Source: CAZKUR01 sp964556005 (GTDB lineage Bacteria; Bacteroidota; Ignavibacteria; Ignavibacteriales; Ignavibacteriaceae). From it: 64,000 nucleotides of DNA. The position numbers and the translations under genes are program-made. The first letter of the stretch is position 1; every line of letters starts with the position of its first letter. Below, piece by piece: positions 55,800 to 64,000 of the stretch. The notes below the pieces were generated by a model. That model had not been told where the DNA came from. It saw nothing but the letters and a program-made list of their open reading frames with translations, and did not search any database. The stretch is taken from positions 1-64,000 of the forward strand of contig CAZKUR010000014.1 in assembly GCA_964556005.1 (NCBI GenBank), in the 5' to 3' direction.

Positions 55800-55915
55800 A
55801 TTAACAGAAAGTTGGGAAAATTTAACTCATAATTAATATTAATTTTAAATTATTAAGTTATTATCGTATTAAATTTATATTTCCTTTAATTCTTTTTTTA
55901 TCGTACAGAAAATAA

Positions 55916-56674
55916 ATGAAAGATATAAAAATTTCAGTCAATAATTTGAGTCTATTTTATGGGAAAAAACAAGCACTCAAGGATATTACGCTTGAAATCC
56001 AAACAAATAAAGTAACGGCGTTTATAGGACCTTCGGGCTGCGGTAAATCAACATTTCTAAGAACGTTAAACAGGATGAACGATTTAATTCCCGGTGTTAC
56101 AATAAGCGGCGATGTAATAATTGAAGATGTAGATATCTACAAAGAGAATATAGATGTGGTTAATTTGAGAAAAGATATCGGCATGGTTTTCCAGAAGCCA
56201 AATTTATTCCCTTTATCTATTTATCAAAACATCACTTATGCACCCAGACTTCATGGCATTAGAAATAAGAAAATATTAAATGAAATTGTGGAAAAGACAT
56301 TAACACAAGCCGCAATTTGGGATGAGGTAAAAGACAGGCTTAAAGAATCTGCGTTGAGCTTATCGGGCGGTCAGCAGCAGCGTGTTTGTATAGCAAGAGC
56401 GCTTTCAATTAATCCGAAAATAATTTTAATGGATGAGCCTGCAAGTGCACTCGATCCGATTGCTACAGCTAAAATTGAGGAACTGATTCACAGCTTGAAA
56501 AAAGAATTTACAATAATAATTGTTACTCATAATATGCAGCAGGCTGCAAGAGTCAGTGACTTTACCGCATTTTTTTACCTGGGAGAATTAATTGAGTTTG
56601 GAAAAACAACTTCCATTTTTACAAGTCCTTCCAAAAAGCAAACGGAAGACTATGTTACCGGACGTTTCGGATAA
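55916..56674 (+). CDS. pstB: Phosphate ABC transporter ATPase PstB
   Basis: A 252-residue ATPase. Walker A GPSGCGKST (residues 38-46) is followed by the PstB-typical FLRTLNRMNDLIPGVTISGDV. The Q-loop is MVFQKPNLFPLSIYQNI, the signature LSGGQQQRVCIARALSINPKIILMDEPASALDPIATAKIEEL, and the switch VTHNMQQAARVSDFTAFFYLGELIEFG. The length matches PstB. It energises phosphate import through PstC/PstA. PstS, PstC and PstA are not in the window: upstream is the efflux operon. PhoU follows 31 bases later. Confidence 0.9.
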   Translation: MKDIKISVNNLSLFYGKKQALKDITLEIQTNKVTAFIGPSGCGKSTFLRTLNRMNDLIPGVTISGDVIIEDVDIYKENIDVVNLRKDIGMVFQKPNLFPLSIYQNITYAPRLHGIRNKKILNEIVEKTLTQAAIWDEVKDRLKESALSLSGGQQQRVCIARALSINPKIILMDEPASALDPIATAKIEELIHSLKKEFTIIIVTHNMQQAARVSDFTAFFYLGELIEFGKTTSIFTSPSKKQTEDYVTGRFG

Positions 56675-56705
56675 TCTTCTAAATCAATTTTAATATAGGG
56701 AATAC

Positions 56706-57416
56706 ATGGAAAGAAAATTCGAGCAGCAGATAGAAAAATTAAAAAAACGTATTTTGAAAATGAGCAGTCTCGTTGATGAGCAGGTCGAATTTGCATTTAA
56801 AGCAATCGATGAAGAAAATGAAGAACTTGCACAACTGGTAATTGACCGGGATGAAAAGGTCGACAGGTACGAGGTTAAAATCGATAAGCTCTGTCAGAAA
56901 TTAATTGCATTGAATCAGCCTGTTGCGATGGATCTACGTTATATTATGTCTGCAATAACAATAAATACCAATCTTGAAAGGATTGGAGATATCGCCACAA
57001 ACATTGCAGAAAATTTTTTGTTAATGAAACGAAAACCTGCTTTCATAAAAAGAATAATTTTTGATGATATGGTACGGCTTGTTAAAGGAATGATTAAGAA
57101 CGCTCTTGATTCGTTTATTAATAACGATCCGAAGCTTGCACAAAGTGTTATTAAAACAGACGATATTTTAGATGGCTACAATATGGAGAATTATAAAAAT
57201 TTAAAACAGATAATGAAAGAAAATCCCGATAATATCGATTCTGCAGTGGCGATGCTAATTATTTCACGTCAGATTGAAAGGCTCGGAGATCATGCAACTA
57301 ACATTGCCGAAGATGTCTTCTTTATAGTTGAAGCCCAATTAATAAAACATAAGTATGGAAAATACTTGTTTTCAGATGATGAGATTGATGATGATAACGA
57401 CGGCAGTTATGAATAA
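56706..57416 (+). CDS. phoU: Phosphate signalling regulator PhoU
   Basis: A 236-residue all-helical protein with the PhoU double repeat: MERKFEQQIEKLKKRILKMSSLVDEQVEFAFKAIDEENEELAQLVIDRDEKVDRYEVKIDKLC and AMDLRYIMSAITINTNLERIGDIATNIAENF in the first half, then SAVAMLIISRQIERLGDHATNIAEDVFFIVEAQ in the second. The two ERxGDxATNIAE motifs bind metal clusters. It represses the Pho response and checks Pst transport when phosphate is plentiful. It directly follows pstB. The tail is acidic (SDDEIDDDNDGSYE). Its stop abuts the convergent TetR stop with no spacer. Confidence 0.9.
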   Translation: MERKFEQQIEKLKKRILKMSSLVDEQVEFAFKAIDEENEELAQLVIDRDEKVDRYEVKIDKLCQKLIALNQPVAMDLRYIMSAITINTNLERIGDIATNIAENFLLMKRKPAFIKRIIFDDMVRLVKGMIKNALDSFINNDPKLAQSVIKTDDILDGYNMENYKNLKQIMKENPDNIDSAVAMLIISRQIERLGDHATNIAEDVFFIVEAQLIKHKYGKYLFSDDEIDDDNDGSYE

Positions 57417-57989
57417 CTAAAAAATACTCTCAAGTGTTTTATTTATAAGCTCTTTGGAATTAATTAAAAAATCTTCACTGCCGCTTTTATTAAGCTTGTT
57501 CCCGAAAAGCATTCCCCAGCTTGTTACGATTATAAAACGGGGCAGGGAAGGATTCATTGTTTCTATCCTTCCTGCATAAACCGAATTTAAAGCAAGTTTA
57601 ATTACTTCTTCCTCACTTTTGAATAAATTATTTAAAGCTGCCTGTTCTTTTTCCAGAGTTTCATCTTTTAAGAGTACAAGCATTGTGTCGAATAAAAGCT
57701 TATATGTTTCGTAAACTTTTTCTTTATAGTCATAATATTCAGAAAATCTTTTTGTTGGAGATAATGCTTCATTATTAAAGATGTTTTTAATTTCGATAAT
57801 AAATTGCCGGGTATCATATTCTATGGTTTCATAAAATAGCTGCTCTTTAGAATCGAAATAATGATAAAGAGTTGCTTTTCCGATTCTAAGATCCCTTGCA
57901 ATTTCTTCAAGAGTGGTTTTATTTAATCCATGGCGTGCAAATCTTTTTGATGCCGCTCTCAAAATCTGCACTTTTCGATTATTTTCCAA
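57417..57989 (-). CDS. TetR/AcrR family transcriptional regulator
   Basis: A 190-residue repressor. The DNA-binding domain (about 5-50) is VQILRAASKRFARHGLNKTTLEEIARDLRIGKATLYHYFDSKEQLFYETI. The C-terminal ligand domain is helical, with little identity to named members. The start is TTG at 57987-57989 after GGGAGAAA. A 12-base palindrome ATCAAATTTGAT lies 22 bases upstream (58011-58022), suited to self-repression. It may also control the efflux operon, where the same half-site occurs at 47929. Inducer unknown. Confidence 0.82.
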   Translation of the reverse strand: MENNRKVQILRAASKRFARHGLNKTTLEEIARDLRIGKATLYHYFDSKEQLFYETIEYDTRQFIIEIKNIFNNEALSPTKRFSEYYDYKEKVYETYKLLFDTMLVLLKDETLEKEQAALNNLFKSEEEVIKLALNSVYAGRIETMNPSLPRFIIVTSWGMLFGNKLNKSGSEDFLINSKELINKTLESIF

Positions 57990-58010
57990 TTTCTCCCTGC
58001 AACAATTTGA

Positions 58011-58022
58011 ATCAAATTTGAT
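58011..58022. promoter_or_regulatory. Palindrome ATCAAATTTGAT upstream of the TetR gene
   Basis: A perfect 12-base palindrome, overlapped on its left by ATTTGAATCAAAT (58005-58017), so three ATCAAAT-type half-sites sit together. Location just upstream of the minus-strand TTG start fits an autoregulatory operator. Confidence 0.4.
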
Positions 58023-58164
58023 ATTTAAGTTACGAAAAATTATTTAGCTGGTAAATAAAGAAATGAAAATTAATTATCGATAAAATGAAAGACAAAAAAT
58101 AAATATTGAACGATTTGGAAAAATTTAATTGAAAAGTGAATCCGTGTTATGGTTTTATTCGACA

Positions 58165-58197
58165 AGAGATGACATCTTTTAACAAGATGCCATCTCT
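58165..58197. repeat. Repeated hairpin, second copy of the 6241 element
   Basis: Arms at 58165-58178 and 58184-58197 are identical to those at 6241-6254 and 6261-6274, including the mismatch; only the loop differs (TTAAC). It lies 26 bases past the end of the YtxH gene (minus strand) and may end that transcript, though the T-run on that strand is weak. Confidence 0.6.
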
Positions 58198-58222
58198 AAA
58201 AAATATAATGTATGCTTAACTA

Positions 58223-58486
58223 TTAATTCGAAACAATTTTCTTAGCATCATCAATCAAGCCGTTTGCTCTCTTTTTACCTTCGGAGTAAAGCTCTTGAAC
58301 TCTTCCTCTGCTTGATTCATAATATTCTTCAACGTCGTCAAAAATTTCACCGGCTTTTCGATTGAGTTTTCTTCTTAATACTCTCCCGGATGAAGGAGCA
58401 AAAAGCAGCGCTGCCAAGCTTCCGATTATTCCGCCTGCAATAAGTCCTGTTAATAATGCGGACAATTTATCTTCTTCTCTACTCAT
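58223..58486 (-). CDS. YtxH domain protein
   Basis: An 87-residue protein of the YtxH/gas-vesicle-like group. A single N-terminal membrane helix (LSALLTGLIAGGIIGSLAALLFAPSSG) is followed by GRVLRRKLNRKAGEIFDDVEEYYESSRGRVQELYSEGKKRANGLIDDAKK, a highly charged helix. The LFAPSSGRxxR motif is the family hallmark. Such proteins are stress-linked, of unclear biochemical role. A weak Shine-Dalgarno precedes ATG. Confidence 0.8.
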   Translation of the reverse strand: MSREEDKLSALLTGLIAGGIIGSLAALLFAPSSGRVLRRKLNRKAGEIFDDVEEYYESSRGRVQELYSEGKKRANGLIDDAKKIVSN

Positions 58487-58983
58487 ATCTTTTTTACCTC
58501 CAATTAAATTTATTGAAGTAATAATTAAAATTTTCTCGTTCGTTATAATTGAAATATAAGATTTTATAGATGATATTCAATCTGTTAAATCACAAGAAGA
58601 ATATTAAATTGTAATTCAAACCTGTAATTCTTCTTCTATTCCCGTAGTGGGTGACAAAAAGTCCGTCGACCTCGTCAGGTCGACGAGACCTGACTGGTAA
58701 TTTTGTCATCACGAACGGAGCCTGCCTTTGCCGAAGCGTCCTACCTACACGCCTGCGTGTTGGAACACTTCGGTGTGTAAACACGAAGCGTTTCGCGTAG
58801 GCAGGCTTCGTGCAGGCAGGTGAAGTGATCTCACTTTTTAATTATAATTATCAAACTAAAATAAACTTTGTCATTCATCTGATAAATAAAGGCAAGGCTT
58901 TTTTCGGTAACTCGCAATGACTTTTTTCTTCTTTTCGGTCAGCCACTACGTTTTTTGTGATCGAAATATATGATTATAATCTT
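58487..58983. other. Intergenic region with GC-rich mosaic repeats
   Basis: This 497-base gap holds no believable gene; a 64-codon minus frame at 58590-58784 is built from inverted repeats. It is mostly the mosaic repeat listed at 58640-58920. Confidence 0.65.
58640..58920. repeat. Interspersed mosaic repeat, copy 2
   Basis: Successive hairpins: CGTCGACCT/AGGTCGACG (58664-58672, 58677-58685), overlapping GTCAGGTC/GACCTGAC (58674-58681, 58687-58694), ACACGC/GCGTGT (58747-58760), ACAC-TTCG-GTGT (58765-58776) and CCTGCCT (58721-58727) with AGGCAGG (58799-58805 or 58814-58820). GTGAAGTGATCTCAC follows at 58820-58834. The right end, 58873-58891, is identical to 32800-32818. The GC-rich content stands out against its surroundings. 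Confidence 0.7.
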
Positions 58984-59718
58984 CTAACGTTTTCCGATAG
59001 CAAAAAATTTCACTAATATAATTCCGGCAATAAAACCGCCTATGTGCGCTCCGTAAGCAATACCTGATGAACCTTGTCCGCCGAGCATTCCAAGCCCGCT
59101 AACAAGCTGGAACAAAAACCACATTCCAATTGCAACGATTGCAGGTACATTGGTCAGAAAATAAAAGAAGAGGACAGTAACTCTTCTTCTTGGAAAGAGC
59201 AGCAGATAAGCCCCAAGTACTCCTGAAATTGCACCCGACGCACCCAGGGTCGGGATTAGAGGATTAGCATGTACTAAAACGGTTGCATAAATATTTGCAA
59301 GCGAAGCTAATATTCCGCAGACCAAATAAAAAATTAAATATCTAAAATGGCCTATCACATTTTCAATATTGTCGCCGAAAATAAATAGGAAAAGCATGTT
59401 TCCTAAAATATGTGCAATGCCTCCGTGCATAAACATTGAAGTAATAATAGTCAAATAAACGGGAATCGGTGTTGGCTGCAGCCCTGGAACAGTATATCTC
59501 TCGTCGGTTTGAGGATCAATATATGTCTTGCTCGCAGTTACAATATCTTTCCCCGTCATTATTTCTTCCGGGACGGTTGAAAACTCATAAATGAATTTCT
59601 GGTTATTTCCGAAATCCTGAAATTTAATAAACACAAAAACATTAATGAGAATTAGAAAATAATTCATTAACGGTTTTATTCTTCTATCGCGATTGTCGTC
59701 GCCTAAAGGAAGTATCAT
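58984..59718 (-). CDS. Rhomboid family intramembrane serine protease
   Basis: A 244-residue multi-helix membrane protein. The rhomboid core is intact: HGGIAHILGNMLFLFIFGDNIEN in helix 2, the catalytic GASGAISG with Ser 161, and His 225 in AYGAHIGGF. It cleaves transmembrane substrates within the bilayer. An insert between helices 1 and 2 (EEIMTGKDIVTASKTYIDPQTDERYTVPG) is periplasmic. It lies downstream of the symporter gene by 17 bases on the same strand, so they may share a transcript. Confidence 0.88.
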   Translation of the reverse strand: MILPLGDDNRDRRIKPLMNYFLILINVFVFIKFQDFGNNQKFIYEFSTVPEEIMTGKDIVTASKTYIDPQTDERYTVPGLQPTPIPVYLTIITSMFMHGGIAHILGNMLFLFIFGDNIENVIGHFRYLIFYLVCGILASLANIYATVLVHANPLIPTLGASGAISGVLGAYLLLFPRRRVTVLFFYFLTNVPAIVAIGMWFLFQLVSGLGMLGGQGSSGIAYGAHIGGFIAGIILVKFFAIGKR

Positions 59719-59735
59719 TGGTTTTAATTACGGTT

Positions 59736-61421
59736 TTAGTTTTTTCTTAAAGTTGCCTGAAACAACATTCCCAAAATAACCACACCTAAACACCCTATTG
59801 CATTAAACCATAAAAACGGAATGCTGGTAAAAACATAACAGTAAATTACAAATAATTCCGAAATAATTGCTGCAATAAATGTCGCAGTCCCTTTAACTTT
59901 TTTAAGAAAAAACGCTGCAAGGAAAATTCCGAGGATTGTTCCGTAAACAAGTGAGCCTAAAATATTAACCGCCTCAATAAGAGTACCGAGCCGATTTGCA
60001 AATAGTGCAAACAACATTGCATAAAATCCCCAGAAGACAGTTGCAAGTTTTGTAATAAAAAGATAGTGCTTGTCAGGAGCATCTTTTTTGATTAATCTTT
60101 TATAAATATCAATTACGGTAGTTGAGGCTAATGCATTTAACTCTGCGGAAGTCGATGACATTGATGCAGACATGATTGCAGCAAGTACCAACCCTATTAA
60201 TCCAACAGGTAAAAAATTAATTACGAAAGAAAGGAAAATATAATTTGTATCATTTCCGTCGGAGCCTGTATTAACTTTTTTTATAATTCCGACTGCTTCA
60301 TTTTTTATTTTACCTGCGCTAATTTCGTTTTGAGTTAAACTATTTTCCGCTTCTTTTACTTTTTCTGTTTCATTATTTTTAATTCCGTTGAGAAGTTTGT
60401 AAATATTTTCTTTTTTCTCATCATGAATTTCTGCGTATATATTCTGTAAACGACTATATTGATTCGAATAATTACTCCGAACAACTTTTTGTGTCTGAAC
60501 AGGATTAAAATAAAGCGGAGGAGTGGAGAACTGGTAAAAAACAAAAACCATAGCACCGGTGAGAAGAATAAAAAATTGCATTGGAACTTTTACAATTCCG
60601 TTAGCAAGCAGCCCAAGCCTGCTTTGTGCGATGGACTTTCCGCTTAAATATCTTTGCACCTGCGATTGATCGGTTCCGAAATATGAAAGCATTAAAAATG
60701 TTCCGCCAATTAAGCCCGACCAAATAGTATATTTATTCTTTAAATCAAAAGAAAAATCTATTGCATTGAGTTTCCCCATTTTTCCCGCAATGTAAAGTGC
60801 ATCTATGGGAGAAATATTTTTTGGCAGCAAATGAAAAATTGTAAAGAAAGCAGCGAACATTCCGGCAGTAATTATAATCATCTGTATAATTTGCGTTTTA
60901 TTAACGGCATTCGATCCTCCGATAGTCGTATAAATAATTACAAAAAATCCGAGTATAAAAACCGTGACGTCAATATTCCAATCTAAAATTACACTGATAA
61001 TTAAGGCGGGTGCAAAGATTGTAAAGCCGGCAGCAAGTCCTCTTTGGGTTAGAAATAAAACACTTCCTAAAATTCTATTCTTTAAATCGAATCTTTTTTC
61101 CAAATACTCATAAGCAGTGTAAACATTTAACTTGTGGTAAATCGGAACAGCGACAATGGATAGTATAATCATTGCAATGGGCAAGCCCAAATAAAATTGA
61201 ACAAAGCTCATTCCGTCGACATACGCCTGCCCCGGGGTTGAGAGAAATGTAATTGCGCTTGCCTGGGTTGCCATAATTGAAATCAGGATTGTGAACCAGG
61301 GAGCAGATTTTCCGGTTAGAATATAGCTGTCGATATTATCCGTTTTGCGCGTTTTCCAAATTCCGTAAATCACTACGAAAGCAAGGAACCCGCACATAAC
61401 GGTCCAGTCTATAAGACTCAA
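59736..61421 (-). CDS. Sodium:solute symporter (SSS) family transporter
   Basis: A 561-residue protein with about 13-14 membrane segments. SSS features include SLIDWTVMCGFLAFVVIYGIW at the start, GKSAPWFTILISIMATQASAITFLSTPGQAYVDGMSFVQFYLG (the substrate and sodium region) and SAIMSASMSSTSAELNALASTTVIDIYKRLI, and GGTFLMLSYFGTDQSQVQRYLSGKS. A soluble charged insert (about 315-375) interrupts the fold. The start is TTG at 61421, with no better ATG. Substrate may be a sugar or amino-sugar, in view of the PIG-L gene upstream, but this is not shown. Confidence 0.85.
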   Translation of the reverse strand: MSLIDWTVMCGFLAFVVIYGIWKTRKTDNIDSYILTGKSAPWFTILISIMATQASAITFLSTPGQAYVDGMSFVQFYLGLPIAMIILSIVAVPIYHKLNVYTAYEYLEKRFDLKNRILGSVLFLTQRGLAAGFTIFAPALIISVILDWNIDVTVFILGFFVIIYTTIGGSNAVNKTQIIQMIIITAGMFAAFFTIFHLLPKNISPIDALYIAGKMGKLNAIDFSFDLKNKYTIWSGLIGGTFLMLSYFGTDQSQVQRYLSGKSIAQSRLGLLANGIVKVPMQFFILLTGAMVFVFYQFSTPPLYFNPVQTQKVVRSNYSNQYSRLQNIYAEIHDEKKENIYKLLNGIKNNETEKVKEAENSLTQNEISAGKIKNEAVGIIKKVNTGSDGNDTNYIFLSFVINFLPVGLIGLVLAAIMSASMSSTSAELNALASTTVIDIYKRLIKKDAPDKHYLFITKLATVFWGFYAMLFALFANRLGTLIEAVNILGSLVYGTILGIFLAAFFLKKVKGTATFIAAIISELFVIYCYVFTSIPFLWFNAIGCLGVVILGMLFQATLRKN

Positions 61422-61470
61422 TCAAATACCTTTGTAAATAAATAGAAAAGCAAAATCAATAAGACAAGAT

Positions 61471-61501
61471 TGGAGAAGACTAAAAAATAAAGTCTTCTCC
61501 A
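61471..61501. terminator. Perfect 11-base hairpin between the PIG-L and symporter genes
   Basis: TGGAGAAGACT (61471-61481) pairs perfectly with AGTCTTCTCCA (61491-61501) around a 9-base A-rich loop. On the minus strand it follows the PIG-L stop by about 35 bases. The T-run is weak, so it may be partial or act in mRNA stability. Confidence 0.55.
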
Positions 61502-61535
61502 GCTTTTGAAAAACGGCGGCGGAATTTCCTCTAAT

Positions 61536-64000
61536 TTATTTTGAACTCGATTCTTTTGTTTCACTCTTATTGCTTGAAAAAAGATTGACAAAAATTCTGT
61601 ATGCACCGGGCACTCCGGCGGGCAGCTGTCTGAAAAAAGAATAACCGGTATAAATGAAAACACCTTTTCCGTATTTGGTATAAAGAAGTCCACCGGCTAA
61701 AGGATCTTCTCCAGGATCGTTGCATTCAATTACTGTTTGATATTTTGGATCCCACGTATGAGCAAAATATAATCCGCGTTCCTGTACCCATCCGTCAAAA
61801 TCTTTTTCCGTAATTTTATTAGGATAATTGAGCAACGGATTATCTTTATTTATAAAAGTAACAGGGGCTTCTTCAACAGTTACTCTGTCATGTGAAATTT
61901 CAAACGGGTATGGTCCGATTTCTTTCGTTTCCAAACCTCTTGTAACATCGTATTGAACAAGAAAGGATCCGCCGTTTTTAACATAATCCATTAATTTTTT
62001 ATGATAAATAGGCAATTTATCTCTCGTGTTGTAAGCTCTGATACCGGCAATGATTGCATCGTATCTTGATAAGTTTTCATCTTCAAGATCTTTATCTGAA
62101 AGTAGAGTAACTTTGTAACCAAGCTGTTTCAAAGATACCGGGATATCATCGCCGGGACCCATAATATATCCTATGTTATTTACTACTTTATTAATATTCA
62201 ATCTAATTAATTTTGATTCAGAAGGAGGAAAAACAGTTTGAATAGGAATATATGAATAATTTATTTCCACCATTCCTTGATGAATAATTTGTCCATTAAT
62301 TTCTGCTGAGGCTTTTATCTTCCCAACAGAACTGAATTTAGGAGGAGTGACTTCAAAAGCGAAAGTTTTTTGGTCATTTTTCTTATCGATTGAAAATTTC
62401 ATCTCTTTTGGATCTACTTTCCAGCCTTCAGGCAAATCGAGCCTTAATGTACCTTTTGCATTATTTACATTGCTGATGATTGTAATGTTGACTTTTTTAG
62501 ATGAATCATCGGGAAATACATAAACTTTATTTTCAATATTTATTGCAACATCCGGAACTATAATAAAGGGACGGTACCTTTCACCTTCAACTAAGTCGTT
62601 CCATCTATACTCAACAGGAATCGTTAAAGAAAAATCGCCGTCATAAGAATTAAAAATAAATTTAGCTGTTAAAGGAGGAGGATTCATCGGTTTCCCGATT
62701 AACCGCTGATTATCAACTATGTATCTTCCTTTGAGGTGAGGTTTTACCATCCAGTATGGTTGTGAATAAGGAATATCTTTAGGAATTGTTAGTGTAGTTT
62801 TAGCAGAGGCAAAGTTTTCGTCTTTTAAAGAAAAATTTATTAAGCTGTCTTTATCCTGAAATGTATATTTGACTTCCTTTAAAGTAAAAGGAAAATTAGA
62901 ACGGTTAACCACACCAGCAGTCACCTCGATTGTCTGCCCCGGTACGGCAGAATAATCTTTAGCCAAAGCCTGAATCCAGATTCCTGCACAAGCTCGAATT
63001 ACTTCAGCTAATTCTTTTTTCTTTAAAGGAACCCAATAATCATCATGAAGCTTGTTCATTTCCGAATAAGCCTTCAAAAGAATTGGAATAATTGCCGAAG
63101 GATTTTGAGGATCAAACTTGTTATCAGCTTCAGATAATAATTCGGAAACTTTTTTACTTCCTTTAACCCTGTTCCATGTCAAATCGATTCCATCAAAAAG
63201 AGTTTTTGATGCGGGTACTCCTTCGGTAAATTCAAAATAATTTATATCTCTACCGCGGTTTGGTGTTGAGCCGAATCCTTGCGATTTATGCATGCTTCTG
63301 CTTTCTGCAGCAATTTCATTGTATGATTTTCCAAGCAGCGGATTGTATTTTCCTAAATCCAAAGTTAAAAGTTTTGATAAATCTTCATGTCTCTTTTCTA
63401 ATATCGGCAGCCAGGCATTCCAAAAAATTCTTTTCGGCTGCCAGGGTTTTACATATTTCAATTGTTCAGGGAAGGCAGTAGAATCGCCGGCAATTTCAAA
63501 AGCTTCTTTTGCAAGAATTTGGGATGCCGTATGATTGCCGTGTCCACCTTCTCCGGTTCCGGGAAAACGAGTTATAATTACATCCGGCCTAAATTTTCTT
63601 ATTACCCAAACAACATCGGATAATATATCTTTCTTTCCCCAGATGTCCATCGTTTCTTTACCTGATTTTGAATAACCGAAGTCAATTGCACGTGAAAAGA
63701 ATTGTTCTGCTCCATCGATTTTTCTTGCGGCGAGAAGTTCTTGTGTACGTAGAAGACCAATCATCGCACCTTGTTCTTTTCCGATTAAATTTTGCCCGCC
63801 GTCTCCTCGTGTCAAAGATAAATAACCGGTTCTTAAAAGCTTTCCTTTTGAATAATAAGCAAGACAAGCAGTATTCTCATCGTCCGGGTGGGCAGCAACA
63901 TAAAGCACACTCCCGAGTACATTTAATTTTTCGAGGGCAAGCTTTATTTGTGCAGCATTTAATTCGTTAACAGGCTGGCTGAATAAATTTATAAAAGAAA
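61536..64000 (-). CDS. PIG-L family deacetylase with C-terminal NEW3-like and GATase-like domains, N-terminus beyond window
   Basis: The frame reaches the window edge: 30 more codons (NLFSQPVNELNAAQIKLALEKLNVLGSVL) precede the GTG at 63908, so the true start and any signal peptide lie outside. The PIG-L domain has AAHPDDE with zinc ligands, and RFPGTGEGGHGNHTAS. Residues about 330-560 carry a beta-rich NEW3-like region, and the last third is a GATase-like/ThuA-type fold (SRYDAIIAGIRAYNTRDKLP, GGSFLVQYDV). It would deacetylate N-acetylglucosaminyl compounds at the periplasm; the deposited substrate cannot be told. It heads the symporter/rhomboid run. Confidence 0.82.
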   Translation of the reverse strand, partial: SFINLFSQPVNELNAAQIKLALEKLNVLGSVLYVAAHPDDENTACLAYYSKGKLLRTGYLSLTRGDGGQNLIGKEQGAMIGLLRTQELLAARKIDGAEQFFSRAIDFGYSKSGKETMDIWGKKDILSDVVWVIRKFRPDVIITRFPGTGEGGHGNHTASQILAKEAFEIAGDSTAFPEQLKYVKPWQPKRIFWNAWLPILEKRHEDLSKLLTLDLGKYNPLLGKSYNEIAAESRSMHKSQGFGSTPNRGRDINYFEFTEGVPASKTLFDGIDLTWNRVKGSKKVSELLSEADNKFDPQNPSAIIPILLKAYSEMNKLHDDYWVPLKKKELAEVIRACAGIWIQALAKDYSAVPGQTIEVTAGVVNRSNFPFTLKEVKYTFQDKDSLINFSLKDENFASAKTTLTIPKDIPYSQPYWMVKPHLKGRYIVDNQRLIGKPMNPPPLTAKFIFNSYDGDFSLTIPVEYRWNDLVEGERYRPFIIVPDVAINIENKVYVFPDDSSKKVNITIISNVNNAKGTLRLDLPEGWKVDPKEMKFSIDKKNDQKTFAFEVTPPKFSSVGKIKASAEINGQIIHQGMVEINYSYIPIQTVFPPSESKLIRLNINKVVNNIGYIMGPGDDIPVSLKQLGYKVTLLSDKDLEDENLSRYDAIIAGIRAYNTRDKLPIYHKKLMDYVKNGGSFLVQYDVTRGLETKEIGPYPFEISHDRVTVEEAPVTFINKDNPLLNYPNKITEKDFDGWVQERGLYFAHTWDPKYQTVIECNDPGEDPLAGGLLYTKYGKGVFIYTGYSFFRQLPAGVPGAYRIFVNLFSSNKSETKESSSK

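Noticed and set aside
58590..58784. A 64-residue minus-strand Arg-rich ORF
   Set aside because: It is made of inverted repeats and has no family-like pattern or ribosome binding site.
1..64000. tRNA, rRNA, CRISPR, transposase or phage genes
   Set aside because: I looked through the intergenic regions by eye and saw none, but this was not a full computational search.

Overview
The window looks like a chromosome segment from an AT-rich Gram-negative bacterium of the Bacteroidota/Chlorobi/Ignavibacteriota group, most likely an Ignavibacteria-type organism. Five predicted exported proteins end in a type IX secretion (T9SS) type A sorting domain of the NYPNPFNPxT kind. There is a complete-looking outer-membrane LPS export gene set and a PorV-like protein. 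Many genes have weak Shine-Dalgarno sequences or TTG starts. This placement rests on protein style and was not tested by alignment.

Layout. 1-12131 is a loose set of single genes: a truncated secreted phosphoesterase, a lipoprotein, a small alpha/beta-barrel protein, a methyltransferase, an S9 peptidase, a SnoaL-like protein, two large T9SS cargo proteins (one a beta-helix/esterase fusion) and a YdeI-like protein. 12214-36390 is a large carbohydrate island. It has a LacI regulator with a perfect palindromic operator, a CBM9-like T9SS protein, a TonB-dependent receptor, a 1051-residue exported companion protein, a PorV-like protein, a GH94 phosphorylase, a T9SS-sorted PF10091/GH144-type glucanase, a sugar ABC importer (binding protein and two permeases, no ATPase), a periplasmic GH3 beta-glucosidase, a second glucanase without a sorting domain, and a ROK sugar kinase. 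Together they suggest cutting a beta-glucan at the surface, moving oligosaccharides across the outer membrane, trimming them in the periplasm, importing them by ABC transport, and using phosphorolysis and glucose phosphorylation in the cytosol. GH144, GH3, GH94 and an ABC importer are known partners in beta-1,2-glucan use, so that is the leading but unproven substrate.

36429-46880 carries cell-envelope genes: lptD-like, a YacP-like NYN protein, a sialidase-repeat T9SS protein, an unknown gene, kdsD, lptC, an OstA/LptA-like gene and lptB. 47061-55742 holds a small secreted protein and a TolC/MacA/MacB-type efflux operon with three FtsX-type permeases, the last two being tandem paralogues of equal length. 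55916-57416 is pstB-phoU. 57417-64000, on the minus strand, has a TetR regulator, a YtxH protein, a rhomboid protease, a sodium/solute symporter and a 5'-truncated PIG-L deacetylase.

Repeat elements link distant intergenic regions. The hairpin at 6241 recurs at 58165, and a mosaic element near 32800 recurs near 58873. I saw no tRNA, rRNA, CRISPR array, transposase or phage gene.
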